Below are positions 25,801 through 40,800 of a DNA stretch of 64,000 bases, in pieces; the first letter of the stretch is position 1, and the number at the start of each line of letters is the position of its first letter. Under the pieces are notes generated by a model, which searched no databases, had not been told where the DNA came from, and saw nothing but the letters and a program-made list of their open reading frames with translations. Both the position numbers and the translations under genes were made by a program. This DNA is from Pegoplata infirma (lineage: Eukaryota; Arthropoda; Insecta; Diptera; Anthomyiidae), in contig OY992538.1 in assembly GCA_963921195.1 (NCBI GenBank), positions 231,377,462 to 231,441,461 of the forward strand, in the 5' to 3' direction.

Positions 25801-28800
25801 AAAATTGATTGACTAATTTATTAGGATAAAAAAAAAATTTCGACAAACTTTGAAATATTTTCCTGGAAAATTTTGTTTTCCGTTTTCTTTGCGTTTTGGA
25901 ATAAAAAATTTATTAAAAATGCTTTTAGGAAAAATTTTGGAAAAGTCCCGAAAAAAGTGGTGTATTGAACCGAAAAGGGTTGTGTTCAAAAGGGATAGGC
26001 CCAGTGACATTTCATATCCAAAGTTTAAGACACTTCCTCACGAAAGAAACAGGTGTTTTTATATAAAAGGTGTCAAGTTTGTAATATGTGGGTCATTGTG
26101 TATAAGTGACATATCATGAGAACTATCAAGGACCAGCCACTAATCCTGCAGGGAAATAAAAAATATTCAAATTGTTATGAAAATTAATAAATTTTAATAA
26201 ACATTTTTTTTTGGACGGATTTAAATAGAAAAACATTGGCAAAGCGCTTGGAAAGCACTTTTTCGAATTCATACTACCTTCTACACAAAAAATTAAGTGC
26301 TTTGCCGAGCCTTTTTCTTTGGAACGGTTGGCAGTTTCTGCCTGGGAAATCATATATGATTATACATCGCGTGAGATATTTTCAAAATTTTTTAAATGTA
26401 GTCATATGTAGTTATAAATAATTGAATCATGATTCGGATTAAAAGGTGTACGGTTGATATAATTATATAAAATTATATGAGGGTCAATACAAAATTTGTT
26501 TTTCTGTATAATTTAATATAAAATTATATATATCCTATTCTGTTCCATATATAACACTATATGTTTCCATTTAACCAACAATTTTCTAAGTTTTTTAGGC
26601 AAAGTATAAGAAACTTTTTAAAATGTTCCTAAACATTTCTTGTTAGGGTTATGTATGTATATCACCTATCTGGTTCGAAGCGTACCCAAACATTTTTTTT
26701 GTTTTTGAAAATTATATGTTTGGTGAATGTATCGTTGACCTGTGGTGTATCTCAACCCAAACCAAAAAACACCAGGATTTTATATGTTTTTGTGCAATTA
26801 GATCTAATTAGATCCACCAATATAAGGCAATATCTGGTCAAAACTCGGATGAAATCGAATCATATTTTATACAAGTTGATCTTTTTTAATGCAAAAACAT
26901 CCACCATTATTCGGATCAAATTGCGTATTAATATATATTGTGTCATATATCATTATATATTGCATTATATAAAAATTTTTACTCGGGAATCAATTTGAGA
27001 CCAAATTTTTTCCAAGTTTTTTTTATTTTTTTAAATTGTGAAAAATAAAAAAAAAACGAAAATTTATTTTTATTTTTTGGAAAAAAAACTTCGAAAATTT
27101 TTCAGAGATAATAAAAATATATTTAACTACTTTTAATAACTGTTACTACATTAGAGTACTTTTTTGTTAGTTTTTCAAAAAAAACAACTTAACTTAACTA
27201 ACAGAAATAGTTGTTTGATGTTTTTCGTACAAAACAACTGACTTTGTAGTTAAAAACAACTAATTACTGTAAAATATACAAACAACTAACATGTAGGAAA
27301 TTACATAATTTTCTGAGTGTAAAAAATTTAAAAATAAAAAAATAAAAAAAACAGTCTTGCGAATATCAAAAACTTTTTAAAATCTGTCGAACGGATTTAT
27401 AGATATATACACTAAAAAACTTGTCAAATTACTAAAAAAAACGCATTTTACCAATATTTGACAGTTTTCCTTGTTTTTTAACAAAACATTTTGATCGAAA
27501 TTTATTTTTTTTTTGTAATTTTACAGTTTTTCTTGTAATTTTACAAATTTCCAATATTTTTTACAACAAAAATCTAGTAAATTCACGAGAATTCCTTGTA
27601 AGTTCTATTTCACCAAAAAAGTTGTAAATTTACAGTTTTATTGATAAAAATCTTGTAAAAATACAAAAAATCTCGTCATTTTTACTCGAAATTCTCGTTA
27701 AATAGGAGGTAGCAAAAAATCTAGAAAAGTTACGAAACCTTCTCGTAAGTTTTATCGCGTCAAAAAAATTGTAAATTTACAATTTTATTGGTAAAAAATT
27801 TGTAAAATAACAAAATTATTAGTAAAAAGCTTGTAAAACAACAAGGAATTCTTGTCAAATAGGAGGTAGCAAAAAAAAGTTACAAACTTTTCTTGACATT
27901 TTACAAGGTTTTTTTTTAGTGTATTTGCAAAAAAAATTGAAATTTGCAAAAAAATTACAGGGTTTAAAAAAATTTCAAATTTTTGTTTTCCTTAATCGTT
28001 TCATAGAGCTTAAAAGAACTTTAATTTAAACTTAATTTTAGTCAATTTTTATAATTTAAGCCCGTAAAAAAATTCTCACCAAAAAACTCTTAACTTTGGT
28101 CAAAGGGCGCCATGGTTTAAAATGGTCTGATTTGGTTCAAATTAAATTTTAATTAAAATCTGTTTCAAGCTCTGTGAAATAGTCATTGGAAAAAAAATTT
28201 TGAGATTCTATTTCAAAAAATCTTAAACATAGGAAAAAACCGTCATTTTGGAAATTTTTTGACAAATTTTAAATGACGATATCTCGAAATACGCTCAAAA
28301 GCTTTCAGAAATTTTTTGATAATAAAATTAAAATTGTCTTAAGCTCTACGAAAGATTCAAGGAAAAGAAACTTTCAAATAGTGATATCTCGAAAATTTTT
28401 TAATATTCGTTTTCAGCGCATCACTATTAATATATGTATATGATGTGCCTGAAAAAATCTTAAACGTAGCAAAAAACTGCCGTTTTTGGAAATTTTTTGA
28501 CAAATTTTAAATGACGATATCTCGAAATCCGCTCGAAAGCTTTCAGAATTTTTTTGATATTAAAATCAAAGTTATCTTAAGCTCTATGAAAGAGTCATGG
28601 AAAAGAAACTTTAAGATTTTTAACAAAAAAAATCTTGAACGTAGGAAAAACCGTCAGCTTTAGCAAATTTCAAATAGTGATATCTCGAAATTTTTTTAAT
28701 ATTCGTTTTCACCGTATCAATATTAATATGATATGATGTGTCGGAAAAAATCTTAAACGTAGGAAAAAATCGTAATTTTTGGAAATATTTTGACAAATTT

Positions 28801-31800
28801 TTAATGATGATATCTCGAAATCCGCTTTCAGAATTTTTTTGATATTAAAATCAAAACTGTCTTTAGCTCTATGAAAGAGTCAAGGAAAAGAAACTTTAAG
28901 ATTTAAAAAAAATATCTTGAACGTACACTCAGAAAATTATGTAAGTTACTACATGTTAGTTGTTTGTATATTTTACAGTAGTTAGTTGTTTTCAACTACA
29001 AAGTCAGTTGTTTTTGTATGACAAATATCAAATAACTATTTCTGTTAGTTATTTTAAGTCGTTTTTTTGAATAACTAACAAAAAAGTACTGTAATGTAGT
29101 AACAGTTATTTAAAGTAGTTAATATTATTTTGTTTATCTCTGAAAAATTTTCAAAGTTTTTTTCCAAAAAATAAAAATAAATTTTCGTTTTATTCAACTT
29201 AAAAAAAAAATTGGTCTTCAATTTTTTTTTTCTGAAAAATTTTTTGAAAAAAAAAAAAAAATAATAATAATTTTACTACATGTTAGCTGTTTTGACTACA
29301 AATGTAAGTAGTTTTTACTACATAAGTCAGTTGTTTTTTTGTCAGTTAAAATAACTAACATTGTTAGTTGATTTAACTGAAAAAGTAGTTGACCCCAAAA
29401 CAACTAACAACGTAGTTATTTTAACTGACATTTTCAGTTGATTTTACTAACATAATTTTTTGAGTGTAGGGAAGACTGTCAGCTTTAGCAAATTTAAAAT
29501 AGTGATATCTCGAACATTTTTTAGTACTCGTGTTCAGCGCATCAATATTAATATATATGATGTGTCGCAAAATATATTATTTTTGAAATTTTCCCAAAGT
29601 TCCCCGCCGACCCAGCCTCCTCAAACGCTCCTGTCAATTTGTTTTGTAGTAATTTTTGCACTCAGAAAATTATGTAAGTTACTACATGTTAGTTGTTTGT
29701 ATATTTTACCGTAGATAGTTGTTTTCAACTAGAAAGTCAGTTGTTTTTGTATGAAAAATATCAAACAACTATTTCTGTTATTTTAAGTCCTTTTTTTGAA
29801 TAACTAACAAAAAAGTACTGTAATGTAGTAACAGTTATTTAAAGTAGTTAATTTAATTTTTTTTATCTCTGAAAAATTTTCAAAGTTTTTTCAAAAAAAT
29901 AAATTTTCGTTTTTTTATTTTTCACAACTTTTTTTTTTTTAAAAACTTGGAAAAAATTTGGTCTTAAAATTTTTTTTTTCTGAAAAATTTTTTGAAAAAA
30001 AAAAATTATGCATTGTTTATTTTTACTACATGTTAGTTGTTTTGACTACAAATGTAAGTAATTTTTACTACATAAGTCAGTTTTTTTTTGTCAGTTAAAA
30101 TAACTAACATTGTTAGTTGATTTAACTGAAAAAGTAGTTGACCCCAAAACAACTTACAAAGTAGTTATTTTAACTGACATTTTCAGTTGATTTTACTAAC
30201 ATAATTTTTTGAGGGCATGTGAAAGCTTTTTCCATAAATAATGTTAAAAGCTGCATTTTTGAAAAAAATGTGGACTTTGCGCGTATTAACATTAATCTAA
30301 CGGTAAGTAATTGATATAAAAAAAATGTGTATTAAAAACTTACTGGTCCAGGTTCTCCTCTTGGTGGTGATGGTCGACCACCAGGTGCTGCTGGACGTTG
30401 TGGACCTGGTCCAGCAGGACGGCCTCCAGGAGGTGTCTGAAATAAAAGAAAACATTTAAATATTTAATGATTTGGCGTAATTCAAATCTGCACTAGCTCT
30501 AAATAAAAAGGTGACCCATAATTTAGTTTTTCTTTAAGGTGACGATATTTATGTTAATGCCAATTTAATGCTGTCAAGTTGAGGTGCGGCCAAGAATGTA
30601 TACGATGGCTTCTAGCACAAGTGGGTAGAGAAACATGTTTAAAAATCAAAATGCTGTTTTTAAAGTTCAAGTTGTGTTTTTGTTTTATTTACTAGAAATT
30701 TCGTGCAATATAACAAAAAGTTAAATATGTTTAATATTAAAAAAATTTAAAAAAAAATAACAGAAAATAAGACAAAAAATCTTATAACTTAAATAATATA
30801 AAAGAAGATATTCTCAGTTAAAAAATTGTAACAATTTAATAGCATGTTGCAACAATAAAGTATATTTTTTTTATAAGGTATTAATTTCATGATGCTAACA
30901 TATCAAGGTGAATTAAGCATATTTTTTGGGGTTTGTGGTAAATTTTTATTTGACATGGATATTATTGAGCTAAATACAATGTATGTTAAAAAAATCTTAA
31001 GTGTGGTTAAATTACACTATTCTACAAAAATCTACTTTTTTCACATTTTTTAAGTATTTAGTCTCCTAAACATGAATCGTCATCAGAAATCAACTTCTTT
31101 AGATATGTCTTTTTATTTTTTGCGGATCAAGCCTTTAAAACAAACAAATAATTTATTATTGAAAAAGCGCATGTTAAAATTAGAAATAGGTACATATTTT
31201 ATTATTCTTAATATTTTTCTGGTTATTTTGGTATTAAATATGGCAAAATCGGTCAAGGGGTTAAGAAGCTATGAGCAATTGAGATAAGTTTTAATATAAA
31301 CCACGCCTTTTTGTGTCCATGAGTGCATTTTGTAGTTGTTATTGTTGTCAAAGCAAGAGTTAAAAATACTTTGTCATGCATACTAGTATAGCATTATATT
31401 GATATTTTTCCTTCAACTTTTGATTTTCCCAAGTGTCAGGGGAAATTTTTATTTTACTAGACGGATTAAATAAACCCAGGACTCCCAACAATCAAAGTTT
31501 TAGATTTTTGAAAATTAAAAAAAAAAAAACAATTTAAAAATAAAATAGTATGTGTTGCGACTACAGTTTTTCTTTTCCCGGACTTTTTTATTTCCCGGAA
31601 AAGCGGGATACATTTTAAAATTTCCCGGGATCCCGGGAATTCACGCAAAAATTAAATCCCCAAATTTTTAGTCAGGAAACACATATAAAAAACTGTAAAA
31701 ACTCTTTTATAATTATTTTTAAGAGACTACGTTTTTTGAAATCTAAAAATTTCTCAATAATCTGTTTCTGAAACTGAATGTAACTGATTTCGAACAACCA

Positions 31801-34800
31801 AATTCTTAGTAAATTTTTCACAAAAAATCATCAAAACTTAAAAAAAAATTGAAGAAAAATTTAAAAATTCTGATTTCTAAAAAAAAAAATTGTTAAAGTA
31901 GTTTTTTTACACAGATTTTAAGTCGATTTATCGATATAAAAAGAATCACGTGCAGATATATATTTTCTACTAGCTTACCATCCCGGTACTTCGTTACCGG
32001 TTGTATTGAATACCGGATAGTATAAAGATCAGGATTACTCTATCGATTTAAAAAAAAATCCTCTACATAGTTTTTGTTTTATTTACTTGTGGACGTTTAA
32101 GTCTTTCATAAAATAATATTTTAATGAATAATTTAAACAATAAAATTTGAATAACTTCGCTGGTACGTCATCATGCTCGTTTCGGTGAAAAAATATATTG
32201 ACAATTTTCGAGCCCTTATATCGGGTTTTACGATTTTGAGTGAATAAATACTTCAGTGAAAAAAAAAAAAAATTGAAATAATAATAAGTTTAAGTGGAAA
32301 AACATATAGAGAGAACAAATATAGAGTCAAAAAAGTTAAATACGTAAAATTTAAGTAAAAAGTATCATTCCATATTGTTCCCAGCTCTATTCCACTTCGT
32401 TCCCCGTTCTATTCCATTTCACTTCCAAGTCCATCTCCTTTCGCTCCATGTAAGTTTCATTCCTCTCCGTATAATATGCGTTAAAAAAATAAAAAGTTCT
32501 GTTGTCTTTATATTGTAGATATGAAAAGTACCATTTTACACCACTGTTACCAGGTACCCATTTTTACCCTATTATTTTAAAATATGTCCTTGTCTTGGGT
32601 GTTATTTCTGCGGCTTTTAGTTCAATAGTTAGATATCTCAAAATAACCATTTGTCCCCTTTTTCCCGTAAAATTATATTTTCCAAAAACTGTTTTTTGTG
32701 CTAGGTGATCCTTTATTTAAAACATCAAGTTTCTGAACCATTATTTCAAGAAATATAAGAATAACCAAATTTGGACTTTTTATCCCCCTTACGATCGGTC
32801 GCGACCCTTAGAAACAGAATTTCCAAAAATAACTTTTTAAAGCATTCAAAATTTCAGTGCCTAGGATAATTACTTCATGAAATATAAAAAGTATCAAAAA
32901 ACACTTTTTTACAGCTCTAGAAACAGAATTTTTTGAAAATACTTTAGCAGAATGTTTTTTTCACCGGAAAATACATTCCAAAATTCAAGCTCACTTAGAA
33001 ACAGAATTTCCAAAAATAACTTTTTAAAGCATTCAAAATTTCAGTGCCTAGGATAATTATTTCATGAAATATAAGAAGTATCAAATAACACTTTTTTACA
33101 GCTCTGGAAACAGAATTTTATGAAAATACTTTAGCAGAATGTTTTTTTCACCGAAGTCCCCTACATTCCAAAATTCAAGCTTCAACGGTCATTATTATAG
33201 GAACAAAAAAAAAAGTACCAAAAGTACACTTTCTTACCCCCGTTAGAAACGAAATTTCAAAAAAAGTATTTCTTCCAGAAGGTTTTTTTCTTCACCGAAA
33301 AATCCTACATTCCTTTTTATAAAAGGTACTTTTTATAAAAGGTACTTTTTATAAAAGGTACTTTTTATAAAAGGTACTTTTTATAAAAGGTACTTTTTAT
33401 AAAAGGTACTTTTTATAAAAGGTACTTTTTATAAAAGGTACTTTTTATAAAAGGTACTTTTTATAAAAGGTACTTTTTATAAAAGGTACTTTTTATAAAA
33501 GGTACTTTTTATAAAAGGTACTTTTTATAAAAGGTACTTTTTATAAAACGTACTTTTTATAAAACGTACTTTTTATAAAACGTACTTTTTATAAAACGTA
33601 CTTTTTATAAAAGGTACTTTTTATAAAACGTACTTTTTATAAAACGTACTTTTTATAAAAGGTACTTTTCATAAAACGTACTTTTTATAAAAGGTACTTT
33701 TTATAAAAGGTAATTTTTATAAAAAGTACTTTTTAAAAAAGGTACTTTTTATAAAGGTACCTTTTATAAAAGGTACTTTTTATAAAAGGTACTTTTTATA
33801 AAAAGTACTTTTTATAAAAGGTACTTTTTATAAAAGGTACTTTTTATAAAAGTTACTTTTTATAAAAGGTACTTTTTATAAAAGGCACTTTATATAAAAG
33901 ATACTTTTTATAAAAGGTACTTTTTATAAAATGTACTATTTATAAAAGGTACTTTTTATAAAAGGTACTTTTTATAGACGGTACTTTTTATAAAAGGTAC
34001 TTTTTATAAAAGGTACTTTTTATAAAAGGTACTTTTTATAAAAGGTACTTTTTATAAAAGGTACTTTTTAGAAAATGTACTTTTTATAAAAGGTACTTTT
34101 TATAAAAGGTACTTTTTATAAAAGGTACTTTTTATTAAAGGAACTTTTTATAAAAGGTACTTTTTATAGAAGGTACTTTTTATAAAAGGTACTTTTTATA
34201 AAATGTACTTTTTATAAAAGGTACTTTTTAAAAAAGGTACTTTTTATAAAAGGTCCTTTTTATAAAAGGTGCTTTTTATAAAAGGTATTTTTTATAAAAG
34301 GTACTTTTTATAAAAGGTACTTTTTATAAAAGGTACTTTTTATAAAAGGTACTTTTTATAAAAGGTACTTTTTATAAAAGGTACTTTTTATAAAAGGTAC
34401 TTTTTATAAAAGGTACTTTTTATAAAAGGTACTTTTTATAAAAGGTACTTTTTATAAAAGGTACTTTTTATAAAAGGTACTTTTTTACCCTTTTTACCCC
34501 CGTAGAATCAACATTGGCAAAAACCCAGCCTTATTGAATCTTTTTTCCGGGAGGTGAACCTACATTACAAATTTCAAGTTTCTAGTACCATTATTTAAGT
34601 AAATGTAAAAGGTACCGAAAGTACAGTTTTTTCCCCTTTTTTCCCCTTAGAATCATCATTGGCAAAAATCCTTTATTCCGAAAAGTGAACATACAGTCCA
34701 ATTTTCAAGTCTCTATGACTATTATTTCAGGAGATATAAAAAGTACCAAAAGTACACTTTTTTACCCATTTTACCCCCGTAGAATCAACATTGGCAAAAA

Positions 34801-37800
34801 CCCAGCCTTAGTGATTTTTGTTTCCGGGAGGTAAACCTACATTGCAAATTTCAAGTTTCTAATACCATTATTTAAGGAACTAAAAAAGGTACCAAAAGTA
34901 CAGTTTTTTACCCTTTTTACCCCCTTAGAATCATCATTGGCGAAAATCCAGCCTTAGTGAATCCATATTCCGGGAGGTGAACATACAGTCCAAATTTCAA
35001 GTCTCTGTGACAATTATTTTAGAAAATATAAAAGGTACTGTTTTTTACCCTTTTTATCCCCTTAGAATCAACACTGGCAAAAATCCGGCATTAGTGTATC
35101 TATGTTCCGGGAGGTGCACATACAGTCCAAATTTCAAGTCTCTATGACCATTATTTCAGGAGATATAAAAAGTACCAAAAGTACAGTTTTTTACCCTTTT
35201 TACCCCCTTAGAATCAACATTGGCAAAAGTCCAGCCTTACAGGATCTTCGTTCCGGGAGGTGAACATACAGTCCAAATTTCAAGTCTCTATGACCATTAT
35301 TTCATGAGATATAAAAAGTACCAAAAGTACAGTTTTTTACCCTTTTTACCCCCTTAGAATCAACACTGGCAAAAATCCAGCCTTAGTGGATCTACATTCC
35401 AGGAGGTGAACCTACAGTCCAAATTTCAAGTCTCTAGCTTCAGCGGTTTTGGCTGGGCGATGATATATAGATAGAAAAAACCTTTTTTTTTTGCAAACTT
35501 TTCTAGTGCCGATCATTTAATAAAAATTATCAGGTTCTGATTATTATTTCATTATGCACTCAGTTATCAAGTATTATAATTAAATATTTAATGAGTATTA
35601 AATATTTGCATAAATGTTACTCATACGCTATGTTGAAACAAGAATACAAGCAAATTACTTAATTGTTATGAAATTCAAAATTCAAATGCGATTTTCTCGA
35701 AAAAAAAAACGAAAAACACATGTCTGAATTGTTTTGTTTGGATAGCCAAACATCTAAACTAAAAAAAAAATTAAAAAAAAAAAACAAAAGTGGCCGGGTT
35801 TTTGATAAATTAACTTTTTTAAAAAATGAAAGATTTCAGAACGGGTTCTGAAAATTTTCAAAAAAAAAAATTTAATCAATAGCCCATACAACACTATACA
35901 AGATGTAAATTTTTAAGATTGTGTTGCATTCCGTTTTAATTTGATAAATATTTAAGCAGGGCAACACAAATTTGACCATTTTTCCAATATTTGACCACGC
36001 CTCCTAAGCCCAGTTTTCGAAAAATTCAAAAACCAAAAACGCAATTTTCTTAGTTACATAAAGGGCATGTAGCACACATGTTTTTCTGTAGCTGGACATT
36101 TGGTGTGGAAAGCCTCATATGTATTTGTTATCAGCGTATCATAACAAGTGAGAGTGTTAAATTCGGCTGTGCCGAATCTTTTATACCCTCCAAAATGTAA
36201 AAAAAAATCAGAGGCGTTTTTTTTGGGGGGGGGGGGGGGCGGTGTGATGGGGGGGCAGTGGGGGACTTTGAGAGCAACTTCCCATCGCGATAAATATACC
36301 AAATGTTTCATTTAAGGACAGACGGACATTCACAGAATGTCTTAGAATCGATCATGGATCAATAATATATACACTCAAAAAATTATGTAGGTAAATTCCA
36401 GTGAATATTCACTTAAAACAAATTAAATTTTATTTAAAAACCATTCCACTGTTTTTTTCATTTAAAATAAAAACACATTACAGTCAATTTTAAATGTTAA
36501 TTTAATGACTAACCAAAACAATAAAAAATTACGGAATATTCACTTATTTTGTATTGAAAAACAGTAAAACTATAAAAGAATTTTTTTACTGCCAAAAATA
36601 AATGTAACAGAAAATTCATTTTTAAGACAGTAAATTATATTTTTTAAACTACAGAAATAGTAAAAAAATTAAATCCTTTATAAAATAAGTGATTTTTCTT
36701 TTAAAATAACTTTACTGATTACTTTTTAAAATAACCTACAAACAGTTAATGACATAATTTTCTTAGTGTATACTTTATGGGGTCCCCGACCGATATTTCG
36801 ATGCGTTACAAACGGAATGATAAAGTGAGTATACCCCCATACTGTGGTTGGAGGGTATAAAAAATACGAAGTGTCGCAAGAAATATTTTTTAAAAATATT
36901 TTTTTTTTAATTTTCAAAAATCCAAAAATTTAATCGCCGAGAACTTTAAAATTTATCTTTAAATATTAATTCTATTGTTTGTTTTGTGGGCTTGGTCTGC
37001 AAAAAAATAAAATGGCCTATACCTCGAGGATGCGATTTGATTTTCTTGCAATCTTACAAGGAAAGCCCCCAAAGTAAAACTGCCTTCTTTAAAATTTATA
37101 CACAAGATAGAGAAACAAAATAAGATCAACCTGTCTGAGGGTTCAGGAGGTCAAAATACATAAAGATTTAATTTAATTTTTTTTAACACGACAATTTTTT
37201 GGCTGGTGTCTAATTTTAAAAATGATGCAGGACGCCACCTCAGTTTGACTATATAAGCTACCGACTAAAAAAAAGAAAATAGGAATTACTGTTTTCATTT
37301 TCTTAAAACCAAAAAGGTTTGTAACTTCCATTTATAACTTGGATAACAATTCACCTGCTGGTGAATAAAAACATTTTTCACCAGCTGGTGAATAAAACGT
37401 GAAAATTTTTTCTCCTATTAATTTATTTTATCAATTTTTTTTTCATCAATTTTTTTTTCATCAAAATTTTTTTTCTCATCAATTTGTTTTTAATCAATTT
37501 TTTTTTTCTGCAACATTTTTTTCAGCAACATTTTTTTTTATCAAAGCTTTTTTTTCATCAATATTTTTTTTATCAAGTTTTTTTTCATTAAAAATTTTTT
37601 GTTTTTCAATTTTTTTACATTTATTTTTTTTTATTAAAAATTTTTTTTTTTCATCAAAAATTTTTTTTTATAAAAAAAAATTGTTTTTTTCATAAAAAAA
37701 AAATATTTTTTTTAATTAAAAAAAAATATAATTTTTTAATATAATTTTTTTTCCATTAAAAACTTTTTTTTATCAATTTTTTTTTCACCAAAGATCTTTT

Positions 37801-40800
37801 TCTTTAAAATTTTGTTTTCAAAAAAAAAATATATTTTTTTATCTCATTTTTTCACCAAAATTTTTTTTATTATTTTTTCCAACAACTCTAAGCTTCTGAC
37901 ATAAAAATGTTCCATTTGTTTAACAAATGTACAAAAAACAGGTGAGAGCGTTAAATTCTTCTGTGCCGAATTTTTTCTACTCTCTCAAATGTAAAAACAG
38001 TTCTTTGCACTTAGGTACTACACTCGTTTACCAAATTTACTGCTCTTTTGGTTTTGCATCTTACCTTTCACATAAAGATTGGCGGACGTATATAGATTGA
38101 GTGTCTTAGAAATGGACCAATAATATATAAACTTAATGGGGTCCTACACCCAGAAAAATTTTACAGTAACTATTTTCGGTTATTCAAAAAGTTTTTAGTT
38201 AAAGTTGTTTTAAACGATTTATCGTTTGTTTTTCAACGAAGCTAAAATATGGAATGATTTATACAGTTGTTAAAAAAATGAATTACAAAATTTACGGAAA
38301 AATATTTTTTATCAGTTAAATTATTTGTGACTGAAAACATATTTTTACTCCACAAAATAAATAATTGTAAATAGTTAAAATAACTGAAATATCATTTGTT
38401 TTTACGGAATGGCTAGTCACTTATTAACGTTTAAAAATAACTGAAAAAGTATGTTGTTTTAAATGAAATATAAGTGGTCCGTTTTTTAAAAGGAAAAACG
38501 ATTGTTTTAAACGATTTTTCAGTCGGATTTACTTACAAAACATTTTAAGTGTAGGCTGATATTTCAATTCGTTTCTGGCAGGTACAGCCAAATCTTCATC
38601 TTTGGGCAGAAGTACAAAATTTGCAGGTTTTTTCTCTAATTTGTGTATAAATTTCAAAGAAATCTGTGATGCTCACTTTGGGGAAATTCTTTATAAGATT
38701 ACAGAAAAACCCAACGATAGATTTTTTTGGATGGCATATTCGAGTCGAAATACATTAAGATTTGTTGGTCTGGTTTCTGTGTCAAAACCTGTTTTTTGTG
38801 GGGCTGTGAAATATGTGCAAAAAACTATGTAGAGTAGTGTTATTATAAAATTATTTACAAACATATATATTTTTCCCAATTAATCTCTTTGATAAAGCAT
38901 TGAATTATAAAAATAAAAACTCAATTATAATATCATTAATTAAAACAAACACAAACCCTTTTGCTGAAAAAAAATCTAAATTACATTTGCTGACATAATT
39001 TCCCTTGAGAAAAATAAAAAAAAAAATCTGCAAAATAAAAACAGAATCTCATGAAATGCACATGTACAACACACCACATTTGATTTGAACATACATACCA
39101 ACAAAATAAATGCACTTCATTAACAGACTTCCATGCTCAGATGTGTTCAGACGTACAAACAAATATATCCGAATGAAATTTTGTTAGAATATGCATTTTT
39201 TTTTGAATATGATGTTAATGTTGAATGTTAATTTTATTTTTTTTTGTGCAAAAAACTGTTGCTGATATTGCATGCTTTTAGCAATGTTACACCAGCAGCA
39301 GCAGCAGCAACTAGCACTTGAACATTGTCATTTGCCACATGCAACCGCATGTCAACTTAATAAATTTTTCATGTCATGCCACAATAATTTTTACTCCATA
39401 TCATCACCACCACTACAACAACTACTGCCATACACAATAAATATTATTATTTTTGTAAAAAAAGAAGAAAAAAAACTTTAATGTGAGAAGTTCTGTTTTA
39501 TTTTAAAATTTTGAGTTCAGGGTTGCCAGAAACTTTTTTACAGGATATCTCCAACATAGGATTTCTTACACCAGAATATAACAACAGAATATTCAACAAA
39601 GTTAATAAAATGTTTAACAACCCTCAAATTGTGGACTAAATAACTTTATTTGAAAAAGAAATTTAAAACATAAAAACATTTTTTTTTGAAAAAAAAAATT
39701 GATAAAAAAATAAGGGGAAAAAAGAAAAGTTTGGAGGAAATAATGTTAGTAAAAAATTTTTTGGGGAAAAAAATTTATTAAAAGAAAAAAATTTGTTGAA
39801 AAAAATTTTAGTAACAAATAATGTTGATAAAAAATATATTGAATATATGAAATTCCCTTCACATTGTACAATGATGACGAGAAAAATAACTTTATTTGAA
39901 ATACAAATTTTCTGAATTCAAAGTGTTGTTGAAAAAATCTAAATGTCCCCAAATTTGATGCACTTTTGAAAAAACTCCCTGATTAGGAATTAATCCCCTT
40001 AATTGGCAACTTTGGTTTGCTTGTATATTTATAAGAGTATTACATTTATATTTTTTAAACAGAAATTGTTTAATGAAGTTGCATGCCACATAAAATACAA
40101 ATGACTTGCAACACCTAACAAACATTAAAGTGAACAAACACCTCTTTTTATGCTGATGTTGTTTGAAGTTTAGCTACTGCATCTTGGAATTAAGTTGGCC
40201 ATTTTGAGTTTATTATTGTTTTGGTAACATTATAGAAATTAGAAAAGTTCAGAAGAAAATGTAAAATCAAAAAAACTCGGAAAAATTAAAACAAAAATAC
40301 AAGAAAAATTCTAAAAACTCCAATACCTTTAAAAAATTCTTCAAAATTAAAAAAAAAATCAGAAAAAATTCAAGAAAACTACAAAAAAGTATGAAAATCA
40401 GAAAAGTTAAAAAAAAATTCAACAAAATTAAAAAACAAGTAGAAAAGTTAAATTCGACTTTGCCGAATCTATGAATACCCTCCACAATGCCTTTTTTTAA
40501 GGATAGCACATTTTTAACGAGAAAAAATTATCAATTTTGATTAGAAATATTTTATTTTGAGTAAAAAACTCTTTTTTGTCATTAAAAAAAAAAAAAATTA
40601 CTATTTTTTTTTTTGAGTGTAAAACTTTTTTCGAGTGTAATGTTTTTTTTTATTGTAAAATATTTCTGGGTGAATGCACGTACGTATGTACACAAAATAA
40701 TGAAATTTTTGTAAAAAAGAACAAAATTTTTTTTTTGAGTATAAATTTTTTTTTGAGTGTAAAATTTTTTTTGAGCGTAAAATTTTTTTCGAGTGTACTT

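Larger units (their letters stand above)
25336..27319. mobile_element. CACTCAR MITE, 5'-truncated, interrupted by two nested elements
   Basis: The left part (25336-25481) begins inside the family sequence (GTAAGTTGTTTTGGGGTCAA) and the right part (26988-27319) ends TTTTCTGAGTG. Between them sits the CCCGAGTAAAAA element, which itself holds the CCCAGGCAG element. Three ages of insertion are therefore stacked. Confidence 0.75.
31970..35470. mobile_element. ACTAGCTTACC-type dispersed element made largely of tandem repeats
   Basis: Begins ACTAGCTTACCATCCCGGTA with 'CTTCGTTACCGG' and ends after 'TTTGGCTGGGCGATGATATA' followed by TAGATAGA. From memory similar 'ctagct.acc..gc..cttcgt' repeats are widespread in arthropods, but the class is not certain. 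Inside are a ~190-bp doublet (32800-33170), a 16-bp minisatellite (33313-34483) and about seven ~145-bp units (34484-35430). Confidence 0.5.

Noticed and set aside
33313..34483. CRISPR-like array
   Set aside because: Direct repeats have no spacers; this is a eukaryotic minisatellite.
38602..38832. 76-codon plus-strand frame in the cuticle intron
   Set aside because: No recognisable family; borders a mini-me remnant; overlapped by another open frame on the opposite strand.
39272..39481. 69-codon frame with a Gln run
   Set aside because: The Gln run comes from a short CAG microsatellite. No splice context or conserved motif; likely intronic.
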